The notes: generated from the letters alone by a model not told the origin. 64,000 nt of DNA from CALZJC01 sp963781065 (GCA_963781065.1 CAWAET010000005.1:1-64000), one strand, 5' to 3'. Counted from the stretch's first letter, positions 17,732-25,639 are shown. Numbers and translations are program-made.

Positions 17732-18307
17732 ATGCGACGCTTTCTGGGATTCACGGTACTGATCGCCGCGGCGGCCCTGCTGGCCGCAGTGCCGGCGGCT
17801 GCGGAAGAGCACGCTTTCGTCGGCTCCAAGAACTGCAAGAAGTGCCACATCAAGGAGTACAAGTCCTGGGAAGAGACCAAGATGGCCCAGGCCTACGAGT
17901 CGCTGAAGCCGGGCGTCGACGTCGAGGCCAAGGCGGCGATGGGGAAGAGCGCCGACGTGGACTACACCCAGGACGCCGAGTGTGTGGCCTGCCACGTGAC
18001 CGGCTACGGCAAGCCGGGCGGCTTCGTCAGCGAGGCGGAGACCCCCGAACTCGCCGGCGTGGGCTGCGAGATGTGCCACGGCGCCGGCGCCACCTACACC
18101 CAGGACCACCTGATGTCGCTCAAGAACAAGGAGTACAAGCGGTCGGAGGTCGTCGCCGCCGGCATGGTCGAGAAGGTCAGCGAGGCGCAGTGCATTGGCT
18201 GCCACAACGAGAACGTGCCGGTCGAGGGCTACACCTTCGACTACGAGGCCAAGAAGGACGAGGGCACCCACGAGAACTTCCCGCTGAAGTACAACCACGA
18301 CGGTTGA
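17732..18307 (+). CDS. Tetrahaem cytochrome c554-type protein
   Basis: This exported cytochrome has about 190 residues and four CxxCH motifs: CKKCH, CVACH, CEMCH and CIGCH. The pattern (F-V-G-S-x-x-C-x-x-C-H-x-x-E-Y, then a middle CHVTGYG and CEMCHGAG) matches the cytochrome c554/c-prime family found with nitrogen- and sulfur-cycle enzymes and as general periplasmic carriers. The start is ATG 17732, with AAGGAGACGAC as ribosome site and the signal peptide RFLGFTVLIAAAALLAAVPA; an upstream in-frame ATG at 17702 would spoil the signal peptide. An operator-like palindrome lies upstream. It ends by overlapping the next gene. It is likely a soluble electron shuttle. Confidence 0.8.
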   Translation: MRRFLGFTVLIAAAALLAAVPAAAEEHAFVGSKNCKKCHIKEYKSWEETKMAQAYESLKPGVDVEAKAAMGKSADVDYTQDAECVACHVTGYGKPGGFVSEAETPELAGVGCEMCHGAGATYTQDHLMSLKNKEYKRSEVVAAGMVEKVSEAQCIGCHNENVPVEGYTFDYEAKKDEGTHENFPLKYNHDG

Positions 18308-18825
18308 TGATCCGATCTGAAGAGCTCGAGCTGCTGCGCGGGCTCATCACCGGCCAGCGGATGCTCTCCCTGGGCGTCCTGGTCGACGGCAGGCCCTACG
18401 TCGGGCTGCTCCCCTTCGTCACCCGGCCCGACTTCGGAGCGCTGGTGATCCACGCCTCGAGCCTGGCCCTGCACTCCAAGGGTCTGACTCCCGACGCTCC
18501 CTTCGGCGTCCTCATCCACGCCACCGACCGGCCCGACGCCGACCCCCTGCAGCTGCCGCGGCTGAGCCTGCAGGGCGTCGTCCGCCGGATCCCCCGCGAC
18601 CAGGCCGACTGGGCGGCGGCGCGCGACGTCTACATCGACAAGTACCCCTCGAGCCGCAGCATCTTCCAGCTCGGCGACTTCCACCTCTACGAGCTGGTGG
18701 TCGAGTCCGGCCGGCTGATCGCCGGGTTCGGGTCGATCCACACGCTGAATCGCGGGACGCTGGCCGAGGCGGCGCGGGCGGGGGGCGGTGGGCCGGGGGG
18801 CGAGACGCCGGCGGCAGTGGGTTGA
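18307..18825 (+). CDS. Pyridoxamine-5'-phosphate-oxidase-like split-barrel protein
   Basis: This is a cytosolic protein of 172 residues (MIRSEELELLRGLITGQRML) with the strand pattern of FMN-binding split barrels: LGVLVDGRPYVGLLPFVTRP, then LVIHASSLALHSKGL and GVLIHATDRPDADPL, and a C-terminal HLYELVVESGRLIAGFGSIH. That last part resembles HugZ/PNPOx-like haem- or flavin-binding proteins, where a terminal G-F-G motif is common. It begins one base before the end of the upstream cytochrome gene, so coupling is likely. A role in haem or flavin handling is plausible beside cytochrome genes but remains inference. Confidence 0.6.
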   Translation: MIRSEELELLRGLITGQRMLSLGVLVDGRPYVGLLPFVTRPDFGALVIHASSLALHSKGLTPDAPFGVLIHATDRPDADPLQLPRLSLQGVVRRIPRDQADWAAARDVYIDKYPSSRSIFQLGDFHLYELVVESGRLIAGFGSIHTLNRGTLAEAARAGGGGPGGETPAAVG

Positions 18826-18848
18826 GCGGTTGACGTACTGATTCGTAA

Positions 18849-19151
18849 TCAGCAGGTCAGCGGTTCTCGCTCCTCAGTCCGGCATCTCCCACACGGCGCC
18901 AGGCCGGCGAAGTACGGCACGTGCCAGACCGAGTCGTCCGCCTCGTCGTACCAGTTCGAGATCGGCCGGTGGGTCCGGTTGATGCCGCATCGCCTGCACA
19001 ACGGCCCGTCGCAGCTGCACAGCACCGTCGTGAAGCTATCGCCCTGGGTCCTCTGATCCGATCTCAGGAACCGCAGGTTGATGATGCCAGCCCACTCTCC
19101 GCAGACCTCGCAGCGGAAGAGCCGTGGTTGAGTTGGATGACGTTCTGGCAT
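18849..19151 (-). CDS. Small Cys-rich zinc-ribbon protein
   Basis: This is a 100-residue hypothetical protein with four Cys pairs. The first is FRCEVCGEW, followed by a TVLCSCDGPLC stretch, then LCRRCGIN and finally APCGRCRTEE. It also has an aromatic segment SNWYDEADDSVWHVPYF. The Cys arrangement suggests two structural zinc sites, as in rubredoxin-like or zinc-ribbon domains. The start is fixed by a strong AAGGAGG site six bases before ATG 19151; a longer reading to 19202 lacks such a site. It converges on the PNPOx-like gene and borders the mobile island. Function is not recognised. Confidence 0.55.
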   Translation of the reverse strand: MPERHPTQPRLFRCEVCGEWAGIINLRFLRSDQRTQGDSFTTVLCSCDGPLCRRCGINRTHRPISNWYDEADDSVWHVPYFAGLAPCGRCRTEEREPLTC

Positions 19152-19467
19152 GGGATACCTCCTTCTCCGCGGGAGGACCCCTTCGGCTCGCTCGCCGGCC
19201 AAAACGAGAATGCTCGAGCCCGGATGCCAGAAAGCCCGCCCTCCACATCAGGAAAGCGGGCTTCCGCTCGGACACTTCGTTGCCGCCCCTCTGGCGACCA
19301 CATCCCCGCCTTGCGGCGAGAGGCACCTTGGGTGTCCATCCCAGGTTGCCGGGCCCGGCGGAGAGCCGGACCACTCCTAATGCTCGATGGATTCTAGCGC
19401 AGACCTTGGCGCCTATGGAAGTGAAAGGCGACTGCGCAACGGTCGCACCCCAAAGCGCAGAGGAACT

Positions 19468-19570
19468 CGCCGCGCATCGGCATTCCACCACCCCCACCGC
19501 TCAACCTGGTCGCCAACCGCACCTAGCCCCTGACGCCAACGCCGATCACGGCTCAGCCGGGGGGAGTCCC
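19468..19570 (+). pseudogene. Remnant of the 3' end of a REP-associated transposase
   Basis: This stretch matches 23009-23107, the 3' end and downstream flank of the intact RAYT gene, at roughly nine bases in ten. Shared landmarks are AACCTGGTCGCCAACCGC, the stop-codon TAG context, and CGCCGATCACGGC followed by GGGGGGAGTCCC. No upstream coding part remains. It is therefore a decayed second copy, with its 5' part replaced by unrelated DNA. The rest of 19152-19467 has no supported gene. Confidence 0.7.
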
Positions 19571-19688
19571 CTCGTACTCGCCTGGCACTGCACCTAACTT
19601 CGGGGCTCCGAGATGGGTGGCACCTCACGTCGGCGGCAAGATCGCGGCGCAATCGGCACCCCTCGTACTCGCCTGGCACTGCACCTAG
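19571..19688. repeat. Two REP-like direct repeats
   Basis: A 27-bp sequence beginning CTCGTACTCGCCTGGCACTG occurs at 19571-19597 and again at 19662-19688. It is related to the CGTACTCGCTTGGCACCTCT units at 23264 and 23713 downstream of the intact RAYT. The second copy abuts the truncated IS3 transposase, so it may mark an insertion or recombination boundary. Confidence 0.6.
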
Positions 19689-20120
19689 TGGCGCTATCTA
19701 GCCGTGTTGATGGATCTCTGCTCACGCCGGATCGTCGGCTGGTCGCTCAGAGAGCGCCTGACCGGGGAGTTGACCCTAGAGGCGCTCAATCGGGCTCTGG
19801 AGGCGCGTCAGCCTCAGCCAGGGCTGCTCCACCACTCGGACCGTGGAAGCCAATACACGGCGCAGGCGTACCAGGCGAGGCTCAGAAGCGAGGGCTTCGA
19901 GGTGAGCATGAGTCGCCGGGGCAACTGTTGGGACAATTCGCCGCTGGAGAGCTTCTTTGCGACGCTCAAGAAAGACCTGGTGCGCGGGGCGACGTTCGCC
20001 ACCAGGCTCCAAGCGCGGGCCGCGATTTTCGACTACATCGAGGGCTTCTACAACACGCGTCGTCTTCACTCGGCTCTTGGCTACCTCAGCTCAGCAAGGT
20101 TCGAGGCGCGAGCGGTGTGA
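19689..20120 (+). pseudogene. IS3-family transposase OrfB, C-terminal fragment
   Basis: About 143 residues of an rve/DDE integrase core remain. Visible are YLAVLMDLCSRRIVGWS, the second Asp in HHSDRGSQYT, the Glu in NSPLESFFATLKKDL, and the terminal FYNTRRLHSALGYLS typical of IS3/IS2-type OrfB. The N-terminal half, including the first catalytic Asp (normally T-D-I/V-T-Y), and OrfA are missing. The fragment starts directly after an in-frame TAG at the end of a REP-like unit. The element is inactive. Its join to a REP-like repeat suggests recombination between mobile sequences. Confidence 0.85.
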
Positions 20121-20159
20121 GACACTCACTCATTCGCTTGGTGACAGACAAGTTATTGA

Positions 20160-20825
20160 ATGGCTAGAGAAGGCAGAAGTGTTGTGGCCCTAGTGCTGAC
20201 GGTGGGGCTCGCGGGCGCGCCCTGGGCCTGGGCCGGCGACGGAGTCGCCGCGCTGCAGACGGCCGCCGCGTCGTGTGCGGACCCGACGAACGCCGACCGC
20301 TACATCGACTGCGGCAACGGCACGGTGACGGACAACGACACCGGGCTGGTGTGGCTCAAGAACGCCAACTGTATCGGCGCGGCCGGCGGTGGCATTGGTG
20401 ACCCGCTCGGCCGGGTGGACTGGTACACGGCGATGGAGTTCGCGGCGGGGTTGTCAGATCTGGCGGATGATGTGGACGACTGCGGTCTCGAGGATGGCTC
20501 ATCGCCGGGGGAATGGCGGCTGGCCTCTAAGGCGGAATGGCAGGCGATGGTTGCGGACGCCTTGGGTGAAGGTGGAGACCCGGACTGCACAGCGGCCGGG
20601 CCGACGATCACGAACGACGCCGGCAACGAGTGCTGGGACCAGGCATGTGCTACTGCGGGGGATTGCTCGTTTGTCGGCCTGGTGTCGGCCTTTTATTGGT
20701 CGGCTACTACCCGCGTCGTCAACCCCCCCGCGAGCGGCTGGGTCGTGGTCCTCAGCGCCGGCTTCGTCGCCAGCGGCTCCAAGTCCGGCAACAACTATGT
20801 GTGGCCGGTTCGCGGTGGGCAATGA
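20160..20825 (+). CDS. Exported DUF1566/C-type-lectin-like protein, copy 1
   Basis: This secreted 221-residue protein has a signal peptide (LVLTVGLAGAPWAWAGDG) and the DUF1566/Lcl pattern: DRYIDCGNGTVTDNDTGLVW, LKNANCIG, GEWRLASKAEWQAM, SAFYWSAT, and a terminal YVWPVRGGQ. DUF1566 domains adopt a C-type-lectin/FGE-like fold and occur as surface adhesins and as targets of diversity-generating retroelements. It is followed by a paralogue with long identical DNA stretches. The last 30 codons before YVWPVR are almost all NNC and differ sharply between the copies. Six Cys residues may form disulfides. The likely role is a surface ligand-binding protein. Confidence 0.75.
   Translation: MAREGRSVVALVLTVGLAGAPWAWAGDGVAALQTAAASCADPTNADRYIDCGNGTVTDNDTGLVWLKNANCIGAAGGGIGDPLGRVDWYTAMEFAAGLSDLADDVDDCGLEDGSSPGEWRLASKAEWQAMVADALGEGGDPDCTAAGPTITNDAGNECWDQACATAGDCSFVGLVSAFYWSATTRVVNPPASGWVVVLSAGFVASGSKSGNNYVWPVRGGQ
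20706..20795 (+). other. DGR-like variable region, copy 1
   Basis: These 30 codons lie between conserved FYWSA and YVWPVRGGQ. Compared with the second copy, the last 18 codons of each region have nine amino-acid replacements and no synonymous change, and every replaced codon ends in C in both copies. That is what adenine-specific mutagenesis of AAC codons in a template repeat produces. The shared sequence after it (TATGTGTGGCCGGTTCGCGG to TGATCGGCTCTTG) is a candidate homing site. Confidence 0.5.
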
Positions 20826-20915
20826 TCGGCTCTTGCAGCCTGATTCTCCGGGTGCAGCGGGGCGGCCCACCACTCTCTTTGCAACCGCCCGTTCTTTCCT
20901 GGAAAAGGAGTCGAT

Positions 20916-21686
20916 GTGAAGCAGAACAGGATGACGCGATCCGGGGGCCTTGCGGCGGCCGGGACTTATCTAGCTGGGGCTTTTCTGGTCCGGCTGCCCC
21001 AGAGCACCGCGGAGGCCCGGCCCGCCGGTGACCTGAGGAGACGGAGGCGAGCGTTCGGCTGGTGTGTGATCGGCCTTCTGGTGTGGGGCGCTTCGGGAGC
21101 CTGGGCCGGAGACGGAGTCGTCGCCCTGCAGACGGCCGCCGCGTCGTGTGCGGACCCGACGAACGCCGACCGCTACATCGACTGCGCCAACGGCACGGTG
21201 ACGGACAACGACACCGGGCTGGTGTGGCTCAAGAACGCCAACTGTATCGGCGCGGCCGGCGGTGGCACTGGTGACCCGGAGGGCAGGGTGGACTGGTTTA
21301 CGGCGATGGAGTTCGTGGCGGGGTTGTCAGATCTGCAGGGGAATGATCCCGACGACTGCGGTCTCGAGGATGGCTCATCGCCGGGGGAGTGGCGGCTGGC
21401 CTCCAAGGCGGAATGGCAGGCGATGACCACGCCGCGAGCCGGGGATTTCATGGGATGCAGCAGCCCGGCAATTACCAACGACGCGGGCGGTGATTGCTGG
21501 GACACGATTTGTGTGGCAGCCGGAAGTTGCTCGTTTGTCGGCCTGGTGTCGGCCTTTTATTGGTCGGCTAGTACCCTCGTCAGCTTCCCGGGGAACGCCT
21601 TGGTCGTGACCCTCGTCAACGGCTTCGTCAGCAACGGCGGCAAGACCTTCGGCAACTATGTGTGGCCGGTTCGCGGCGGACAATGA
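20916..21686 (+). CDS. Exported DUF1566/C-type-lectin-like protein, copy 2
   Basis: This is a 256-residue paralogue of the upstream gene. It has a longer N-terminus with a second hydrophobic stretch (GWCVIGLLVWGASGAWAGDG), which is the likelier signal sequence, so translation might also begin further inside. The segment from AGDGV to WLKNANCIGAAGGG is nearly identical to copy 1 in DNA, as is FVGLVSAFYWSA. Between these are ordinarily diverged segments with different lengths. The C-terminal 29 codons before YVWPVRGGQ differ at most positions. This mosaic of identity and divergence suggests tandem duplication with gene conversion plus local hypermutation. The function is probably extracellular binding. 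Confidence 0.75.
   Translation: MKQNRMTRSGGLAAAGTYLAGAFLVRLPQSTAEARPAGDLRRRRRAFGWCVIGLLVWGASGAWAGDGVVALQTAAASCADPTNADRYIDCANGTVTDNDTGLVWLKNANCIGAAGGGTGDPEGRVDWFTAMEFVAGLSDLQGNDPDDCGLEDGSSPGEWRLASKAEWQAMTTPRAGDFMGCSSPAITNDAGGDCWDTICVAAGSCSFVGLVSAFYWSASTLVSFPGNALVVTLVNGFVSNGGKTFGNYVWPVRGGQ
21570..21656 (+). other. DGR-like variable region, copy 2
   Basis: This is the counterpart of 20706-20795, one codon shorter. Variable codons include CTC, AGC, TTC, ACC, GTC, AAC and GGC at positions where copy 1 has CGC, GTC, AAC, GTC, AGC, GCC and AAC. Flanks on both sides are almost identical in DNA to copy 1. No template repeat or reverse transcriptase lies in this window. Confidence 0.5.
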
Positions 21687-21729
21687 TCGGCTCTTGGGGG
21701 CTTTGGCTCTTTTGAGGGGTGCGGTGAGG

Positions 21730-21808
21730 TGAGGGAGGTTCCACCCGTTTCGGGAGGCACCAGCCAAAGTAGGTGCTGAGGGAGGTTCCACCCGTTTCGG
21801 GAGGCACC
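21730..21808. repeat. Two 31-bp palindrome-bearing direct repeats
   Basis: GAGGGAGGTTCCACCCGTTT and the 11 bases after it occur at 21730-21760 and again, identically, at 21778-21808, a period of 48 bp. Each contains the imperfect hairpin CCACCC-GTTTC-GGGAGG. The spacer carries CCAAAGTAGGTG, also found at 22072 just before the intact RAYT gene. These look like REP/BIME units mobilised by that transposase. Confidence 0.65.
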
Positions 21809-21863
21809 CGGGAGCCGAGAAAGCGAAGATCGCCGAGGCGGGAATCCGTCTATCCCAGATGAG

Positions 21864-22049
21864 ATGCCCCGCCCTCTGCGTTACGTACCCCCGGACAGCC
21901 TGGTGGAGGTCACCTGCCGCACGCTGCAGGGCAGGTTCCTCCTGTGCCCCTCGCGTGACCTCAACGAGATTGTCCTCGGCGTTCTCGGCCGCGCGGCGCA
22001 CCGGTACCGCGTCAAGGTGTGCCCTTTCGTCTATCTCTCGGTCGGGTAG
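21864..22049 (+). pseudogene. Truncated REP-associated transposase, N-terminal fragment
   Basis: Sixty-one residues (MPRPLRYVPPDSLVEVTCRT, then LQGRFLLCPSRDLNEIVLGV) align with the start of the intact RAYT at 22135. The reading stops at LSVG, exactly where the intact protein continues with the NHCHLL metal site. The catalytic core is therefore lost. The following DNA (GGGTGGTTGCCCACCC) is a palindrome, so the truncation occurred at a REP-like hairpin. Confidence 0.8.
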
Positions 22050-22134
22050 GCCTGGGTGGTTGCCCACCCAGCCAAAGTAGGTGCCACGCGAATACCTGCA
22101 AGATCCCACCCCCCGGTTTTCGTCCATACCCAGC

Positions 22135-23061
22135 GTGGGCCGCCCACTGCGCTATCTGCCTCCCGACTGCCCTCTCGTCGAGATCACCTGCCGCACGATC
22201 CAGGGCAGGATGCTGCTGCGTCCCTCTCGCGAGCTGAAACGCCGCATCCTCGGCGTTCTCGCGCGAGCTGCCACCCGCTACGAGGTCGGCGTCTGCACCT
22301 TCATCTACCTCTCGAACCACTGCCACCTTCTGCTACGCCCCCCGAGCGCCACCGCGCTCGCGGACTTCATGACCTACCTCAACTCCAACGTCGCCCGTGA
22401 AGCCGGGCGCCTCTACCGCTGGCGCGAGAAGTTCTGGGGTCGGCGCTACCGAGCCATCCCCGTCAGCTTCGAGCCCGAAGCACAGATTGCCCGCCTGCGC
22501 TACGTGCTCTCGCAGGGCTGCAAGGAAGGACTCGTGGCTCGTCCACAGGATTGGCCTGGCGCGACCTCTGTGCATGCGCAACTCGACGATGGCACGGTCC
22601 GCGGGACCTGGTACGACCGCACTGCGGAGTACTGGGCGAGGAAGCGAGGAGAGGAGATCGAGCCCGGCCAGTTCGTTTCCACCGAGTCACTGAAACTCTG
22701 CCCCCTGCCCTGCTGGGACGACCTCTCGTGTGAGGAGGTCCGAACCAAGACGGCCGAGATGGTGCGCGAGATCGTTGTCGAAACCCGCCAGCGGCTGCGC
22801 CCCGCAAGAAAGCGAGCGGTGGGGATGCGGCGCATCCTGCGTCAGGATCCCCACGCCCGGCCCCAGCGGCTTGCTCGATCCCCGGCACCGCTCTTCCACG
22901 CCGCCACCTGGCAGATTCGCCGGATGCTCGAGGCCGGGTATCGGAGCTATCGCAATGCCTATTGTGACGCGAAGCTGTCTCTGCAGGAGCACCGGGTGCC
23001 CGTGCGCTTTCCGCGCCACGGCATCCCACCACCGCTTAACCTGGTCGCCAACCGCGCCTAG
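22135..23061 (+). CDS. REP-associated tyrosine transposase (RAYT, Y1/HUH family)
   Basis: This 308-residue protein belongs to the TnpA_REP branch of Y1 transposases related to IS200/IS605. Visible motifs are RPLRYLPPDCPLVEITCRT, the HUH pair in LSNHCHLLLRP, the WREKFWGRRYRAIPV region, and the helix carrying the likely catalytic Tyr in LRYVLSQGCKEGLVARPQDW. The C-terminal extension is longer than in short RAYTs. GTG 22135 is chosen because it aligns with the start of the truncated neighbour. REP-like palindromes lie on both sides, in opposite orientation upstream (22072) and downstream (23264, 23713). RAYTs nick and move REP sequences; this copy looks intact. Confidence 0.85.
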   Translation: MGRPLRYLPPDCPLVEITCRTIQGRMLLRPSRELKRRILGVLARAATRYEVGVCTFIYLSNHCHLLLRPPSATALADFMTYLNSNVAREAGRLYRWREKFWGRRYRAIPVSFEPEAQIARLRYVLSQGCKEGLVARPQDWPGATSVHAQLDDGTVRGTWYDRTAEYWARKRGEEIEPGQFVSTESLKLCPLPCWDDLSCEEVRTKTAEMVREIVVETRQRLRPARKRAVGMRRILRQDPHARPQRLARSPAPLFHAATWQIRRMLEAGYRSYRNAYCDAKLSLQEHRVPVRFPRHGIPPPLNLVANRA

Positions 23062-23874
23062 CCTCTGACGCCGACGCCGATCACGGCGCCGCCGGGGGGG
23101 AGTCCCGTCTAGGCCCTCGAGCCCTGCGGCCGGCCTGCTTCCAGGCCCCTGGGCGGACACTCTGCCCCGTGAAACAGGCCTTCTTCTCGAGGTCTCCTGA
23201 GCCAGGACAGGGGCAGGGATCCTGCTACAGCAGCTTTCGCGAGCTCTTCGCCCGCCAACGATCCGTACTCGCTTGGCACCTCTTTGGGGCGGACCTCTGC
23301 CCCGTGAAACAGGCCTTCTTCTCGAGGTCTCCTGAGCCAGGACCGGGGCAGGAATTCTGCTACAGCAGCTTTCGCGAGCTCTTCGCCCGCCAACGATCCG
23401 TACTCGCTTGCCGCTGGTGGGATGCCCTTGCGGCGAAGCGCTCGAGAATGCGTGGCGTGCCGTAGCGCCCCTGGGCGGCTGGCCGCGAGGATCTTCTGCT
23501 TGAGACGACGATCTTCGCGGACTGAGCCGGCGTCTCACGGCGGCGACGAGCGAGTCGCCGCTACTGAGACCCGAGCACTGAGACGCGCTGACGGATGAGC
23601 TCAGCCAGCCGAGCCACTCAGTTCGGGGCTCAAGGACGTAGTTCAGAGACGATCGCAACGCTTTTTTTAGGCTGTCGGCACCGCGTTTCGCGGCGCGGCC
23701 GGCCAACGCTCCGTACTCGCTTGGCACCTCTTTGGGGGGTACTCGCTTGGCACCTCTTTGGGCCGAACGGGCCGTCGTGCAGCCACGATTGACGCTTGGT
23801 GTTTACCGATCCCACCACCGAGACGTTGTTTCGCATGACGGCGGGCCTCCCCGGTCCGCCGCGAAAGGAGCCGA
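23062..23874. repeat. RAYT downstream repeat region, no gene
   Basis: This 813-bp stretch has no supported gene. It holds a tandem duplication with a 135-bp period (23152-23286 and 23287-about 23410, sharing GTGAAACAGGCCTTCTTCTC). It also contains CGTACTCGCTTGGCACCTCT units at 23264, 23713 and, without the leading CG, 23739, and a partial unit near 23398. The region ends just before the S41-like gene. These units are near reverse complements of the sequence at 22072-22090 upstream of the RAYT, as expected for REP elements flanking their transposase. Confidence 0.7.
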
Positions 23875-25179
23875 ATGCGACGACTCGACCCTCTTGCAGC
23901 TCTCCTCTCTTGCTTCCTGGTCCTCTGGGCGCCCTCGTGCTCGGGCGAGGTGAAGCCCGAGACGTGGCGTGCCGACCTACGCGATCTCGAGCGCCAACTC
24001 GTCGAGCGCCATGTCGACCTCTACCATTCGATCTCCAGGGAGGCATTCGAGAAGGCCGTCTCGGAACTGGACCGGCGGATCCCGTCGCTGACGACCCCAG
24101 AAATCCTGGTCGGCTTCGCCCAGCTCGTCGCGATGGTAGGCGACGGCCACACGTCCTTCTACCCGGGAAACCAAAAGAAGTGGAAGTTCCGCTACTACCC
24201 GATCAAGCTCTGGTCCTTCTCGGACGGCGTCTACGTCATCGCCACCACGCCCGAGCATGTGGACCTGTTCGGGAAGAGGCTTCGGCAGATCGACGACACA
24301 CCGATCGAGGAGGCCTTTCGCCGTGTCAGCACGACGGTTGGCGCGGACAACGACATGGAGTACCAGTACACGGTCCCCTTCGAGCTCGTCCGGCCAGAGA
24401 TGCTGCACGCGCTCAGCATCATCCGGTCGCCCCAGCAAGCCGAGTTCGTTTTCGAAGGCGGCGACCGACGGACTCTCCGCGCGATGACCGAGAAGAAGTG
24501 GCTGGCGCAGGACTGGAGGTCCGCCAATAGCCTCTACCAGGGAGACAAACCTCCGAGCATGCGGCTGGAGTTCCTCTTCGCGACCCCCTTGACCGTGGAG
24601 CACCTGAAGCAGAGGAAGTACTACTGGTTCACCCACCTCGAAGCGGAGCGCACCCTGTACTTCCAATTCAACATCTGCTGGGACCAGAAGAACAGGCCGA
24701 CGTTCCAGCAGGTTGCCGAGGAGCTCTTCAAGAAGCTGGATCACGGGGCGGTCGAGAGGGTGATCGTCGACCTGCGGCAGAACACGGGAGGGGAACCGAA
24801 GGTGGCCAAGCCCCTGATCGACGGGCTGGCGCGGCGGTCCGAGCTCGGCAAGGCGGGCCGGCTCTTCGTTCTGGTCGGCCGGCGTACCTTCTCGGCCGCC
24901 CTTACCAACGCGGCACAACTGCGAAGCCGCGCGGGGGCGACGATCGTGGGTGAGCCCCCCCGTGGCAAGCCAAACAACCCCAGCGAGGGCCGCGACATCG
25001 ACCTCAAGCGAACGAAGCTCTGGGTGACGGTGTCGACCCAGTTCGTCGAGCGCGACCCGACGCTCGGGGATGCGGATTACCTACCGGTCGACATCCCTGT
25101 CGCCTCTACGTTTGATCAATATCGCAACGCCCAAGATCCGGTCCTGGCCGCGGCGCTCGCGGCGGCCGTTTCCCGATAA
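23875..25179 (+). CDS. Exported S41-family (C-terminal-processing-like) peptidase
   Basis: This 434-residue protein has a lipoprotein-type signal (LLSCFLVLWAPSCSGE). It has an N-terminal helical region, a central PDZ-like segment (FGKRLRQIDDTPIEEAFRRV) and an S41 core. The core shows VIVDLRQNTGGEPK and the nucleophile region LVGRRTFSAALTNAAQL with Ser in T-F-S-A. It ends with VERDPTLGDADYLPVDIPV, the terminal strand pattern of tricorn-core/CtpA relatives. The start is ATG 23875 after GCGAAAGGAG. The next gene follows 15 bp downstream, and an ECF sigma gene after that, so they may form one unit. The natural substrate is unknown. Confidence 0.75.
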   Translation: MRRLDPLAALLSCFLVLWAPSCSGEVKPETWRADLRDLERQLVERHVDLYHSISREAFEKAVSELDRRIPSLTTPEILVGFAQLVAMVGDGHTSFYPGNQKKWKFRYYPIKLWSFSDGVYVIATTPEHVDLFGKRLRQIDDTPIEEAFRRVSTTVGADNDMEYQYTVPFELVRPEMLHALSIIRSPQQAEFVFEGGDRRTLRAMTEKKWLAQDWRSANSLYQGDKPPSMRLEFLFATPLTVEHLKQRKYYWFTHLEAERTLYFQFNICWDQKNRPTFQQVAEELFKKLDHGAVERVIVDLRQNTGGEPKVAKPLIDGLARRSELGKAGRLFVLVGRRTFSAALTNAAQLRSRAGATIVGEPPRGKPNNPSEGRDIDLKRTKLWVTVSTQFVERDPTLGDADYLPVDIPVASTFDQYRNAQDPVLAAALAAAVSR

Positions 25180-25194
25180 GCTCCAGGGGAAATC

Positions 25195-25635
25195 GTGTTC
25201 GAGACCACAGCCCACGCAACGATCCTGGTCGTCGTCCAGGTGGCCGTTGTCGTCGTCCTCGCCTATCTGATCCGCGCGGCGTACGAAGCCAGGGCGGCGC
25301 GGAAGCACGAGCTCTCGAAGCTGATCCTCGACAAGATGAGCTCGGAGGAGTTCCTTCACCTCCTCGAGTCGCCTGATGGGGGGCGATCCATCGAGCGTTT
25401 GCTCGGCAACCACAAGACCGCCGATGAGTGGGTCACCGATGCGCTCCGACGGGCGATCTTCCTGATCCTCGCCGGCATCGCGGGCGTGATCGTCTACCTG
25501 GTGACGGACTACAGCGGCCGGGAAATCACGCTGATCCTCGGGAGCCTGTTTGTTGCGGTGGGGGTCGGATATCTGATCGCCGCGGCTCTCACACGAAGCC
25601 GCGCCCGGAGCCACGACATCGACTCCACGGCCTGA
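25195..25635 (+). CDS. Small membrane protein of unknown function
   Basis: This 146-residue protein has an N-terminal helix (ATILVVVQVAVVVVLAYLIR), a charged cytosolic segment (RKHELSKLILDKMSSEEFLH) and two further helices (AIFLILAGIAGVIVYLVT, ITLILGSLFVAVGVGYLI). The start is GTG 25195. It lies between the S41-like peptidase and the ECF sigma factor and resembles the small membrane proteins common in ECF-regulated clusters. No family is recognised. Confidence 0.55.
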   Translation: MFETTAHATILVVVQVAVVVVLAYLIRAAYEARAARKHELSKLILDKMSSEEFLHLLESPDGGRSIERLLGNHKTADEWVTDALRRAIFLILAGIAGVIVYLVTDYSGREITLILGSLFVAVGVGYLIAAALTRSRARSHDIDSTA

Positions 25636-25639
25636 GCCG

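Noticed and set aside
21730..21808. Counting CCACCC-GTTTC-GGGAGG as more copies of the redox operator
   Set aside because: It has a five-base loop and a GGGAGG half, lies within direct repeats, and belongs with the REP-like units rather than a promoter.
20916..21860. A DGR template repeat or reverse transcriptase near the lectin-like genes
   Set aside because: No third copy of the YVWPVR-coding segment and no RT-like open frame were found in this window, so only the variable-region side is claimed.
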